A stretch of 64,000 nt of DNA from Algoriphagus sanaruensis (GTDB taxonomy: Bacteria; Bacteroidota; Bacteroidia; Cytophagales; Cyclobacteriaceae), in NCBI RefSeq assembly GCF_001593605.1, contig NZ_CP012836.1:1674001-1738000 (forward strand), written 5' to 3'. Below the pieces are notes generated by a model. The model was not told the origin of the DNA. It worked only from the letters and a program-made list of their open reading frames with translations, and made no database searches. The number at the start of each line of letters is the position of its first letter. Positions within the stretch are counted from its first letter, which is position 1. The translations under genes and the position numbers were made by a program. Positions 42,669-50,537 of this stretch are shown here, piece after piece.

Positions 42669-43766
42669 TTATTTTTTAATTGGTTCTGCCTCACGAAGTT
42701 GTTTTTCTTGGCGTTTCACCGATTCTTCGTGGATAGAATACAATAACTCTTTCATGAATTTTTCGCTCAGGTGTTTTTTCACTCCTTTTTGAGTGCGTGA
42801 TTCCATCACTTCTTTCCAACGGTCTGACTGGAATACGGTCAAGTGGTGTTCTCTTTTATGAGCGCCGATCTGATCGATTACTGCAAATCTTTCTTGGAGA
42901 ATATCCAATAGTTGATCGTCTAAATGATCCACTGCACGTCTTAAATCCTGAAGCTTCTCGTCTGGCTTCATGTTTTCCAACGGTTGTTTGAAGTCGATCG
43001 AATCGATCATTTCTTTCAGACGAGCTGGAGTAACTTGCTGCTTGGCATCAGACCAAGCTTTGTCAGGATCGTGGTGAGTTTCGATCATCAACCCATCCAA
43101 TCCAAAGTTCATTGCGCTCTGAGCTACTTCTAGCAAACCGTCTCTTCGTCCCACGATGTGAGATGGATCGTTGATTACTTCCATTCCTGTCCACTCTCGC
43201 TTAAGGTGGATAGGCATTGACCAATTTGGTTTGTTTCTGAAGCGCTTATCGTAAGCATCTGAGAATCCACGGTGAATGGCAGCAAGCTTATCAATTCCAA
43301 CTGCATACATTCTTTCAAGTGCTCCAATCCACAATTCAAGATCCGGATTCATTGGATTCTTGATCATTACCGGTACATCTACACCTCGAAGTGCTTCTGC
43401 AATTTCCTGAACTGCAAATGGATTGACGGTAGTTCTAGCACCGATCCATAGTACATCTACTTTATGTTTTAGCGCAAGCTCCACGTGAGCAGCATTTCCC
43501 ACTTCTACAGTGATTGGGATATTCAGGTGGTGACGAACAATTTCCATCCACTTAAGACCTTCTTCACCTACTCCTTCAAATGATCCTGGTCTTGTTCTAG
43601 GTTTCCAAATCCCCGCTCTGAAGAGTTGAGGAACCATGTTTTCTTCTTTCATCTCTTTGCAGATCTGCTCGATTTGCTCGGGAGTTTCTGCGGAACAAGG
43701 ACCTGCGATGATCAGCGGGGTGGTGAGTCCTAATCCCCAATCTTTAATCTGTTTGTGTGGCTTCAT
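42669..43766 (-). CDS. DAHP synthase fused to a type II chorismate mutase
   Basis: The 365-residue bifunctional enzyme has residues 1 to about 265 as a class I-beta/KDO8P-type DAHP synthase (LIIAGPCSAETPEQIEQI, FRAGIWKPRTRPGSFEGVG, VLWIGARTTVNPFAVQEIA, IHRGFSDAYDKRFRN, MIETHHDPDKAWSDAKQ). It condenses PEP and erythrose-4-phosphate. Residues of about 275-365 form an AroQ chorismate mutase (LRRAVDHLDDQLLDILQERFAVIDQIGAHKRE). It commits carbon to chorismate and diverts it to prephenate. It is the first gene after the attenuator at 43788-43928, with its ATG 20 bp beyond the terminator. Confidence 0.9.
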   Translation of the reverse strand: MKPHKQIKDWGLGLTTPLIIAGPCSAETPEQIEQICKEMKEENMVPQLFRAGIWKPRTRPGSFEGVGEEGLKWMEIVRHHLNIPITVEVGNAAHVELALKHKVDVLWIGARTTVNPFAVQEIAEALRGVDVPVMIKNPMNPDLELWIGALERMYAVGIDKLAAIHRGFSDAYDKRFRNKPNWSMPIHLKREWTGMEVINDPSHIVGRRDGLLEVAQSAMNFGLDGLMIETHHDPDKAWSDAKQQVTPARLKEMIDSIDFKQPLENMKPDEKLQDLRRAVDHLDDQLLDILQERFAVIDQIGAHKREHHLTVFQSDRWKEVMESRTQKGVKKHLSEKFMKELLYSIHEESVKRQEKQLREAEPIKK

Positions 43767-43787
43767 AGTACTGAGCGTTTAAATGAA

Positions 43788-43817
43788 AAAAGCCCGACTC
43801 TTTCGAATCGGGCTTTT
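43788..43817 (-). terminator. Attenuator terminator before the DAHP synthase-chorismate mutase gene
   Basis: A 10-bp stem AAAAGCCCGA/TCGGGCTTTT with a 10-nt loop is followed on the minus strand by a run of six T. It lies between the leader peptide stop (43833) and the gene start (43766), so read-through is required for expression of the cluster. Confidence 0.8.
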
Positions 43818-43832
43818 GTGTTTTATTTTCTT

Positions 43833-43928
43833 TTAGTTTTTGGCTAGACAATACACAGCTCCGATTCGATTTTGCTTTCGAAAGTAAAAGTAAAAGAAAG
43901 TAAAATAGATTGCGGCTGTGATTAACAT
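43833..43928 (-). CDS. Phe/Tyr attenuator leader peptide (31 residues)
   Basis: The reading frame begins at ATG 43928 (MLITAA) and runs to TAA 43833-43835. Eight of nine consecutive codons at 43881-43907 are Tyr or Phe (YFTFFYFYF), far beyond chance and just like pheL-type leaders. Codons after the run (RKQNRIG) include TCGAATCGG (43861-43869). This segment is perfectly complementary to CCGATTCGA (43803-43811), which forms the top of the terminator stem and its loop. A ribosome stalled at the Phe/Tyr run would leave the antiterminator segment free; one reaching the stop would cover it. It is followed by DAHP synthase-chorismate mutase, the entry enzyme for Phe and Tyr. No strong Shine-Dalgarno is visible, which is usual in Bacteroidetes. 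Confidence 0.75.
   Translation of the reverse strand: MLITAAIYFTFFYFYFRKQNRIGAVYCLAKN
43861..43869 (-). promoter_or_regulatory. Antiterminator segment of the Phe/Tyr attenuator
   Basis: On the minus strand TCGAATCGG pairs over 9 perfect bases with CCGATTCGA at 43803-43811, competing with the upper part of the terminator stem (43808-43811). It sits 11-20 nt after the Phe/Tyr codon run. Confidence 0.6.
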
Positions 43929-43959
43929 GCCGTAAATGTAGGAGGTGATTTTTTAAATC

Positions 43960-43967
43960 CAAAATTA
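43960..43967 (-). promoter_or_regulatory. Putative -7 box TAATTTTG for the aromatic cluster
   Basis: The minus-strand TAATTTTG fits TAnnTTTG and would place transcription start near 43953, about 25 nt before the leader peptide. A -33 element is not clear. Confidence 0.35.
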
Positions 43968-44560
43968 TTTTTCAGAGAAATTATTGAAGAGTTTTAATTG
44001 AAAAGGTGAAAAGTTTGCAAATATTTCAATTAGCACATTTTTCAGCAATGATTTTATAATCATCTATTGAATTGTAAGCTTAAATCAGAATTAAATTTTG
44101 ATATAATACCTTAAAAAAATTTTTATATCGAGATTGAGATGGGGTGTAATTCTTTCTTGGGTGTCACTGGAAATAAAGACGTATGGGTAAATACATTAAA
44201 CATCGGCCTTGATTCATTCTGTGCTTTAAAGAAATGTTGTTTGCCATTTCATTAAGCCTAAGGGTACTTGATCAAGATTTACTGATTTACGATTAGAGAG
44301 TTTGATTTTTGTGGAATATCCAATTTAGCGGTTTGATAGGATTGCTTATGGGTACTTCAGCTTTAAAAGGTCGAACTAATGAAAGGCTCATTTTCTTTTT
44401 GTATTCAAAAAAGGTAAAAATTGATTCTTTTCTAGGACCCTTTTTCTAGCAATTGGTCGGTGATGTAAAGGATATGAAAGCACTCTACAATAGGCTGAAT
44501 TTTCAAGGAATTAAGCGTTCCATTTTCCCAACAAAAACCAAGCTGATGCGGTTTTTTTGA
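43968..44560. other. AT-rich gene-free region
   Basis: The roughly 590 bp between the divergent aromatic cluster and proline dehydrogenase are AT-rich. I see no coding frame of believable composition, no tRNA and no strong palindrome. It must carry the promoters for both directions. Confidence 0.5.
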
Positions 44561-44568
44561 TATCTTTG
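44561..44568 (+). promoter_or_regulatory. Putative -7 box TATCTTTG for proline dehydrogenase
   Basis: TATCTTTG exactly fits TAnnTTTG and lies 18 bp before the ATG at 44587, implying a very short 5' leader. The -33 element is not obvious. Confidence 0.45.
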
Positions 44569-44586
44569 CGACCTTATTTGAGCGAT

Positions 44587-45780
44587 ATGCCCGTCAAACC
44601 CAATATTTCTTTTGAGAATCTGGAAGTGGCCTTTGCTTCCAAAACTGATGCGGAACTCAGGAAAATGTACCTGATTTTCGCGACGCTTAACAATAATTTG
44701 ATTTCTGACCTTGGTATTGGGTTAGCCAACTTGGCCTTCAAACTCAAGTTGCCAGTGAAAGGAATCATGAAACGAACCATGTTTGGGCATTTCTGTGGTG
44801 GTGAGACCATCGGTGAGAGTATCACTGCTTGCCACAAACTAGCTCAATTTGGTGTTCAGTCTATCTTGGATCTTTCCGTAGAGGGAAAGGGGGATGAAGA
44901 ATCCTTCGATAAAACCTGTGAGGAAATCTATCAAACCATGGTCGAATCTGCTAAAACAGATTACATGCCCTTTGGGGTGTTTAAAACCACGGGACTTGGA
45001 GATTACCATATCATGGAAAAAATCCAGGCTGGTCAGAAACTTACGAAGGAGGAAGAGGAAGCTTTCTCCAAATTAAATGGAAGAGTTGATAAGCTGTGTA
45101 AAGCTGCGCATGACTTGGGATTGAAAATCTTGGTAGATGCTGAAGAGTCTTGGTTTCAGAATGTGATCGACGATTTGGCCTATGAGGCCATGGAAAAGTA
45201 TAACCGAGATCGCTGTGTCGTGTACAATACCTATCAAATGTATCGGCATGATTCGCTTGCTCGCTTGAAGAAAGCTCATCAAGCAGCCCAAGAAAAAGGC
45301 TATTTGTTAGGAGCCAAGCCTGTTCGGGGAGCTTATATGGAAAAGGAACGAGAAAGAGCCCAAGAACTGGGATATCTGGATCCCATTCAGCCAAACAAAG
45401 CAGCTACAGACAGGGATTATGATTCCGCTATTCAATATTGTGTCGAGCAAAAAGTACATCTGGTTTGCGCCACGCACAATGAAAAAAGTAGCCTTCAATT
45501 GACTGAGTTGATGAATCTTCATGGAGTTGATCCCAAATCCGATTGGGTATTTTTCTCTCAGTTGTATGGAATGAGTGACATCATTTCCTTCAACTTGGCG
45601 AAGGCTGGCTATCAAGTGGTCAAGTATGTGCCTTATGGACCAGTGGAAAAGGTAATGCCTTATTTGACGAGAAGGGCAGCCGAAAACACCTCTATTGCTG
45701 GACAAAGCAGCCGAGAATTTGAGCTGGTGAAGCGGGAAATGAGAAGACGGAAGACCGAAGACGGAAGACCGAAATCCTAA
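44587..45780 (+). CDS. Proline dehydrogenase
   Basis: The start is ATG 44587 (MPVKPNISFENLEVAF), shortly after a TATCTTTG promoter box. The 397-residue FAD enzyme oxidises proline to pyrroline-5-carboxylate. The barrel motifs YMPFGVFKTTGLGD, ILVDAEESWFQ, YNTYQMYRHDSL, GAKPVRGAYMEKER, ATHNEKS and YVPYGPVEKVMPYLTRRAAENTS are typical of the monofunctional PutA-like branch. The last dozen residues (RRRKTEDGRPKS) are encoded by the GAAGACGGAAGACC repeat that continues past the stop, so the C-terminus has been replaced or extended by repeat sequence. Confidence 0.9.
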   Translation: MPVKPNISFENLEVAFASKTDAELRKMYLIFATLNNNLISDLGIGLANLAFKLKLPVKGIMKRTMFGHFCGGETIGESITACHKLAQFGVQSILDLSVEGKGDEESFDKTCEEIYQTMVESAKTDYMPFGVFKTTGLGDYHIMEKIQAGQKLTKEEEEAFSKLNGRVDKLCKAAHDLGLKILVDAEESWFQNVIDDLAYEAMEKYNRDRCVVYNTYQMYRHDSLARLKKAHQAAQEKGYLLGAKPVRGAYMEKERERAQELGYLDPIQPNKAATDRDYDSAIQYCVEQKVHLVCATHNEKSSLQLTELMNLHGVDPKSDWVFFSQLYGMSDIISFNLAKAGYQVVKYVPYGPVEKVMPYLTRRAAENTSIAGQSSREFELVKREMRRRKTEDGRPKS

Positions 45781-45806
45781 CTTCTGTCTCCTGTCTTCGG
45801 TCTTCC
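45743..45806. repeat. GGAAGACCGAAGAC repeat reaching into the proline dehydrogenase gene
   Basis: GGAAGACCGAAGAC (45749-45762) is perfectly inverted at 45793-45806, a 14-bp arm with a 30-nt loop spanning the stop codon. It belongs to the same word-like repeat family as 22395-22475 and may act as a transcript-end hairpin. Confidence 0.65.
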
Positions 45807-45848
45807 AGCCTATTCAAATTTAGAATTTCAAATTTCAAATAAACATAA

Positions 45849-47552
45849 ATGCAACTTCTTAGCGAACAGGAACTTGAACGCAGAAAAGACCGGGAAGAAC
45901 TTTATGCCATGGGGATTAATCCTTATCCGGCAGAATCTTTTCCCATCAATGTCACTGCGGAGGATATTCATAGAAACTACGAAAACAGAAAGACGGATTA
46001 TAAAGACATTTCCATTGCGGGTCGATTGATGAGCCGTCGTATTATGGGGTCTGCCTCATTTGGAGAAATTCAGGATTCTACCGGACGTCTTCAGTTTTAT
46101 GTTCGTCGTGATGATATTTGTCCTGAAGAGGATAAAGCCTTATACAATACTGTTTTCAAAAAGCTTTTAGGAATCGGAGACTTCATCGGATTGAAGGGGT
46201 ATATTTTTACCACACAAACTGGTGAGATTTCACTTCATGTCACTGAGTTAAAAGTGCTTTCCAAGGCGGTAAAGCCTCTTCCGATTGTGAAAAGAGATGA
46301 AGAGGGTAATGTATATGACGGTTTTACAGATCCCGAGCAGCGCTATCGTCAGCGATATGTGGATTTAACTGTTAATCCGGAGTTCAAGAAAACCTTTATC
46401 ACCCGTTCGAGAATTATTTCCAACATGCGTCGCTATTTTGATGATCGCGGATGGTTGGAAGTGGAAACCCCAATTCTTCAAGCGGTACATGGAGGAGCGG
46501 CGGCTCGTCCGTTTATGACGCACCACAATACCCTGGATATGCCGCTTTATTTGCGGATCGCGAATGAATTATACCTGAAGCGATTAATTGTAGGTGGTTT
46601 TGATGGAGTGTATGAGTTTGGGAAAATGTTCCGAAATGAAGGAATGGACCGTACTCACAATCCAGAATTTACCTCCATGGAAATCTATGTAGCCTACAAG
46701 GATTACATTTGGATGATGGAAATGGTGGAGGAGTTGCTGGAAAAAGTAACCGAATCCATTCATGGCACTACTGTGGTGAAAGTAGGAGGAAAAGAGATTG
46801 ACTTCGCTGGGCCGTACAGAAGACTGACGATGTTTGACTCCATCAAGGAATATGCGGGAGTCGACGTAAGCGAAATGGATGAGGATGGATTGCGGAAAGT
46901 TTGTGCTGACTTAGGTATCGAAGTGGATGCATCTATGGGTAAAGGCAAACTGATCGATGAGATTTTTGGAGCTAAAGTAGAAGCTAATCTGGTGCAGCCG
47001 ACCTACATCACCGATTATCCAATCGAGATGACACCATTGGCGAAAAAGCATAGAAGTAAACCAGGTTTGGTGGAGCGATTTGAGTTGTTTGTCAATGGAA
47101 AAGAAATCGCTAATGCATACTCCGAGTTGAATGATCCGATTGATCAGCGAGAGCGATTTGAAGACCAGTTGAAATTAGCTGCAAGAGGAGACGATGAGGC
47201 CATGGCTATGGACGAGGATTTCCTTCGTGCACTCGAATACGGTATGCCTCCTACTTCAGGTCTTGGTATTGGAATTGACCGATTGACTATGCTGCTGACA
47301 GATAATTCTACGATTCAGGAAGTCTTGTTCTTCCCTCAAATGAGACCTGAGAAAAAAGCAGTGGAGCTCACCGAAGAGGAAAAAGTCATCATGGATTTAC
47401 TGAGCAAAAATCACCCTGCTTCACTACCAGACCTTAAAGCCCAATCCGGCTTAAGCGGTAAAAAATGGGATGTTTCCATGAAGGGGCTTTCTCAAAAAGG
47501 CTTGGTTAAAGTAACCAAGGAAGGGGAGAGTTTGACAGTGGATTTGATTTAA
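45849..47552 (+). CDS. lysS: Lysine-tRNA ligase, class II
   Basis: The 567-residue enzyme has an N-terminal OB-fold tRNA-binding domain ([24 protein letters not shown]). The class II core has motif 1 ([21 protein letters not shown]), motif 2 ([20 protein letters not shown]) and motif 3 ([16 protein letters not shown]). The final 65 residues ([20 protein letters not shown]...) are an added winged-helix-like tail found in several Bacteroidetes LysRS. It charges tRNA-Lys in the cytoplasm. Confidence 0.95.
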   Translation: MQLLSEQELERRKDREELYAMGINPYPAESFPINVTAEDIHRNYENRKTDYKDISIAGRLMSRRIMGSASFGEIQDSTGRLQFYVRRDDICPEEDKALYNTVFKKLLGIGDFIGLKGYIFTTQTGEISLHVTELKVLSKAVKPLPIVKRDEEGNVYDGFTDPEQRYRQRYVDLTVNPEFKKTFITRSRIISNMRRYFDDRGWLEVETPILQAVHGGAAARPFMTHHNTLDMPLYLRIANELYLKRLIVGGFDGVYEFGKMFRNEGMDRTHNPEFTSMEIYVAYKDYIWMMEMVEELLEKVTESIHGTTVVKVGGKEIDFAGPYRRLTMFDSIKEYAGVDVSEMDEDGLRKVCADLGIEVDASMGKGKLIDEIFGAKVEANLVQPTYITDYPIEMTPLAKKHRSKPGLVERFELFVNGKEIANAYSELNDPIDQRERFEDQLKLAARGDDEAMAMDEDFLRALEYGMPPTSGLGIGIDRLTMLLTDNSTIQEVLFFPQMRPEKKAVELTEEEKVIMDLLSKNHPASLPDLKAQSGLSGKKWDVSMKGLSQKGLVKVTKEGESLTVDLI

Positions 47553-47578
47553 TAATCCAATTGGAATTGTATAAAAAA

Positions 47579-47599
47579 GCCAGACTGGAAAAGTCTGGC
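47579..47599 (+). terminator. Terminator after lysS
   Basis: GCCAGACT and AGTCTGGC pair around GGAAA, flanked by A and T tracts, 25 bp after the lysS stop. It is also suited to act for the convergent gene at 47633. Confidence 0.8.
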
Positions 47600-47632
47600 T
47601 TTTTGTTTTTAAAACGAACAAGAGAAGCGTTG

Positions 47633-48235
47633 TTAATTGGTCGAGCTAGAATCCTTTAACATTTTTTGAATCGATTCTAAACACATTCTGGTCACAGCTT
47701 TAAAGCTTAATTGATAAACCTCTTCCCCTCTTTGAGGTGTAGTGATTATCGCCCCTACGCAAATTTCTCTCGAAGCAACAGAAGAGCTAATAATTCTACC
47801 AGAACGTGGGTCCAAGAAATCAATTTGAATACGTGCAAAACCTTTATCTCTTAAACTCTTCCATGTTGAAGCGAACTCCTTAAAGCTTTCCAGAATAGTT
47901 ACTTTGATCTTTAATTTTTCTCCATTTCCAGTTACATTCTCACTTATCGTGTTAGCTATTGCCCAGTGGTGATTGTCTGTAAATATTGGGGTGTGTTTTA
48001 TTGATTGATTAGGATTCCAAAATAACGACGGAATTTTCAGTTCTCCATCAGAGATATTTTCCCTTAGATCAACAATCTCTGTTTCAAGTACATGATACTC
48101 TAAAAAAAGTGGTGTAGAATACTCTTGTTGTAAATTTGAGATAACGTTGGTTGTGGCACATGAGGTGAGAAAAAGTAGAAATGTAACACCCACTAATGGG
48201 ATTAATCGATTTTTGATTTTGTTAGGATGGAGCAT
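47633..48235 (-). CDS. Lipoprotein of unknown function
   Basis: The 200-residue protein has a signal with lipobox FLTSC at about residue 26. The rest (VSNLQQEYSTPLFLEYHVLE..., LKIKVTILESFKEFASTWKS, ARIQIDFLDPRSGRIISSSV) shows alternating strands and resembles GNA1162/DUF-type envelope lipoproteins only loosely. I do not recognise it. The gene is monocistronic. Confidence 0.7.
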   Translation of the reverse strand: MLHPNKIKNRLIPLVGVTFLLFLTSCATTNVISNLQQEYSTPLFLEYHVLETEIVDLRENISDGELKIPSLFWNPNQSIKHTPIFTDNHHWAIANTISENVTGNGEKLKIKVTILESFKEFASTWKSLRDKGFARIQIDFLDPRSGRIISSSVASREICVGAIITTPQRGEEVYQLSFKAVTRMCLESIQKMLKDSSSTN

Positions 48236-48365
48236 TTAATTGGGGATATCGGTAAATATATCAAGATAATTAATTTCTACTTTTGGACTTTAGACGCCGT
48301 CTTTCCCACTTTTAAAAACTGTCTGCCTCAACCAGCTCAGCAGAATTACTGAGACTGATCAGTGC

Positions 48366-49112
48366 TTACTTTTTCTCCCTTTCTGCAAATCCAAATACTT
48401 TCTGAAGAAGCGGGCTAGTACGAGCCCCGACCTGTTGTCGGATTTTATGTTCTTCCTTGGCGATTTCGACAAACAGACCTTGGATCGCTTTTTCTGTTAC
48501 GTATGCTGTCAAATTGGTGTTGACAGGTTTTACAAGTGGAATCTGGTTGTATCGGCTCATCACATCTCCCCAATATTTGGTAGCATTGACTTTTTTCAGG
48601 CTTTGATCGATCACAGGAGTGAATTTTTCACTGAGCGACTGCGTGGTGGTTCGTTGGAAATAGGTTGTCGCGGCATTGTTTTCTCCCAAAAGGATTTGTT
48701 GGACATCCTGGAAGCTCATATGTTTGATCGCATCGGTGAAAATAGGTTTTGCCTCTTTCGCTGCATCTTCTGCTGCTCGATTTAAGCTGGTAATGACTTG
48801 GTCACAAAGATTTCCAAGTCCTAGTTTCCGCAGACTTTGCTCTACCTTTTTGGCTTCCTCTGGAAAAAGAATCTTGACATCTAAATTCCCCAAGTACCCG
48901 TTTTCCAATGAAAGTCGATCCGCACTGATTCCGGTTCCTTTTTCCAATGCCTCTTTGAGCCCAAAGGTAATTTCGGATGTGGTAGGATTCCCGGTGACTT
49001 GTCCTGCTTTTTCAAGAATTTGAGTCAATTGAGCGTTTGACTGGCATCCTGAAAATGAGAAAATGATCAACGAAAGGAGGGTAATTCGAATGAGTTGTGG
49101 AGTAAATTTCAT
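48366..49112 (-). CDS. DUF4197 lipoprotein
   Basis: The 248-residue protein has a lipobox FSFSGC near residue 23. The DUF4197 domain covers the rest: EITFGLKEALEKGTGISADRLS, NGYLGNLDVKILFPEEAKKVEQSLRKLGLG, LNRAAEDAAKEAKPIFTDAIKHMSFQDVQQIL and the C-terminal AYVTEKAIQGLFVEIAKEE. The function of the family is unknown. It is a single gene divergent from arginine deiminase. Confidence 0.85.
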   Translation of the reverse strand: MKFTPQLIRITLLSLIIFSFSGCQSNAQLTQILEKAGQVTGNPTTSEITFGLKEALEKGTGISADRLSLENGYLGNLDVKILFPEEAKKVEQSLRKLGLGNLCDQVITSLNRAAEDAAKEAKPIFTDAIKHMSFQDVQQILLGENNAATTYFQRTTTQSLSEKFTPVIDQSLKKVNATKYWGDVMSRYNQIPLVKPVNTNLTAYVTEKAIQGLFVEIAKEEHKIRQQVGARTSPLLQKVFGFAEREKK

Positions 49113-49322
49113 GGGGAAATGGGAAAGGTTTTTAATTTATACCAGAAAAGAGAGCGATGAGTTTTTAATTCTTCCAAATTAGAATTTGAAGACGATGATC
49201 GTATGAGGATTCAAAATGAGTGTGTTTAAAAAAGTTTCTAATTATTGAAAAATATTTAATTGGAGATATGATTAATTTATAATTTTAAATAAAATAGATT
49301 GAAATTTTGAAAATATAGAAAT

Positions 49323-50537
49323 ATGAACCTTAGAATAAATTCTGAATTTGGGACCTTGAGAGCTGTGTTGATGCATCGCCCTGGAAAGGAGATTGATCGA
49401 CTTACTCCCTACAATAAGGAATTTTTACTTTTTGAAGATGTCCCTTATCTCGAAGCGCTGCAAAAGGAGCATGATACCTTTTCTAATTTGATCAAGGAAA
49501 CGACCGGCGCTACGGTGTATCAACTTCGGGAATTGCTGATTCGAGTACTATATGATCAGCAAATTTTAGTGCAATTGATGCGGGAATCTTTGAAACGTGC
49601 TGGCTTGTCTCATTTAGCCGGGGATATTTTGGAGCGCTATTCAACGGCAGAATGTGCCACCATTTTGACGGCCGGTCTTAAGATTCATGAGCTGAAAAAG
49701 AAGCTTCCCAGTATGAATGCTGGAGAATTGATGGATTCAGCATTTGCTATTGCTCCTTGTCCAAATTTGTATTTTCAACGGGATCCGATGGCTTTGACTC
49801 CAGGAGGCATCATTTTTTCTTCGATGAAAATGGAAGGAAGACAGCGGGAGGCAAATTTGTTGCGAACCATCTTTGAAAATCATCCCGAATTCAAAGATCA
49901 TGTGAATACTCTTTATCCGATCAATGGTCATGATACCCCGCCGAGTATTGAAGGAGGGGATGTGATCATTCTTTCAAATGAAGCTGTGGCAATTGGTAAT
50001 TCGGAGCGTACGGATGAAAAAGCTATTTACCACGCGGCTAAGGCGCTTTTAGGAGAGGGTACAGTAAAGCGTGTTTATGAAGTTCACCTGCCCAAAAAAC
50101 GCCAATTTATGCACCTCGATACGGTGTTTACCGTGCTGGATGAAAATCTGGTTTTGGCCTATCCTGACGCTATGAATGCTGTTTTGCAGACCTCTTTGTA
50201 TACCTTAAAGGATGCTCAAGGAGATCGGGTCAATATCAAACGAGAAGTGCTTAAAGAGTCTTTATTGACTGTTTTGGAACGAGAAATTCCGCATTTGGAA
50301 GTGCTTTCTACCGGAAATGGAAATCAAGAATATGCCATGCGAGAGCAATGGTTTGACGGCGCGAATGTTTTTGCTGTTGGGCCTCGTCGGGTGATTTCCT
50401 ACAATCGAAATATCCACACCAACCGTGCTTTAAGGAATATGGGTGTGGAGGTTTTGGAGATTCCTTCCTCAGAATTGAGTCGGGGATTGGGTGGGCCGAG
50501 ATGTATGACCATGCCTCTTAGCAGAGCAAGGGTTTAG
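49323..50537 (+). CDS. arcA: Arginine deiminase
   Basis: The 404-residue enzyme hydrolyses arginine to citrulline and ammonia. Family features include NSEFGTLRAVLMHRPGKEIDRL, the substrate region ANLYFQRDPMA-like (PNLYFQRDPMALTPGG), EGGDVIIL, HLDTVFTVLDE and the catalytic Cys in GGPRCMTMPLSR (C398). No arcB/arcC genes follow, so a full fermentative pathway is not encoded here. The stop codon overlaps that of the convergent lptD gene (TTAG, 4 bp). Confidence 0.92.
   Translation: MNLRINSEFGTLRAVLMHRPGKEIDRLTPYNKEFLLFEDVPYLEALQKEHDTFSNLIKETTGATVYQLRELLIRVLYDQQILVQLMRESLKRAGLSHLAGDILERYSTAECATILTAGLKIHELKKKLPSMNAGELMDSAFAIAPCPNLYFQRDPMALTPGGIIFSSMKMEGRQREANLLRTIFENHPEFKDHVNTLYPINGHDTPPSIEGGDVIILSNEAVAIGNSERTDEKAIYHAAKALLGEGTVKRVYEVHLPKKRQFMHLDTVFTVLDENLVLAYPDAMNAVLQTSLYTLKDAQGDRVNIKREVLKESLLTVLEREIPHLEVLSTGNGNQEYAMREQWFDGANVFAVGPRRVISYNRNIHTNRALRNMGVEVLEIPSSELSRGLGGPRCMTMPLSRARV

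Noticed and set aside
43744..43962. 72-residue minus-strand open frame over the attenuator
   Set aside because: It lies in a different frame from the Phe/Tyr leader, runs through the terminator and into the DAHP synthase start, and has no RBS or homology signal.
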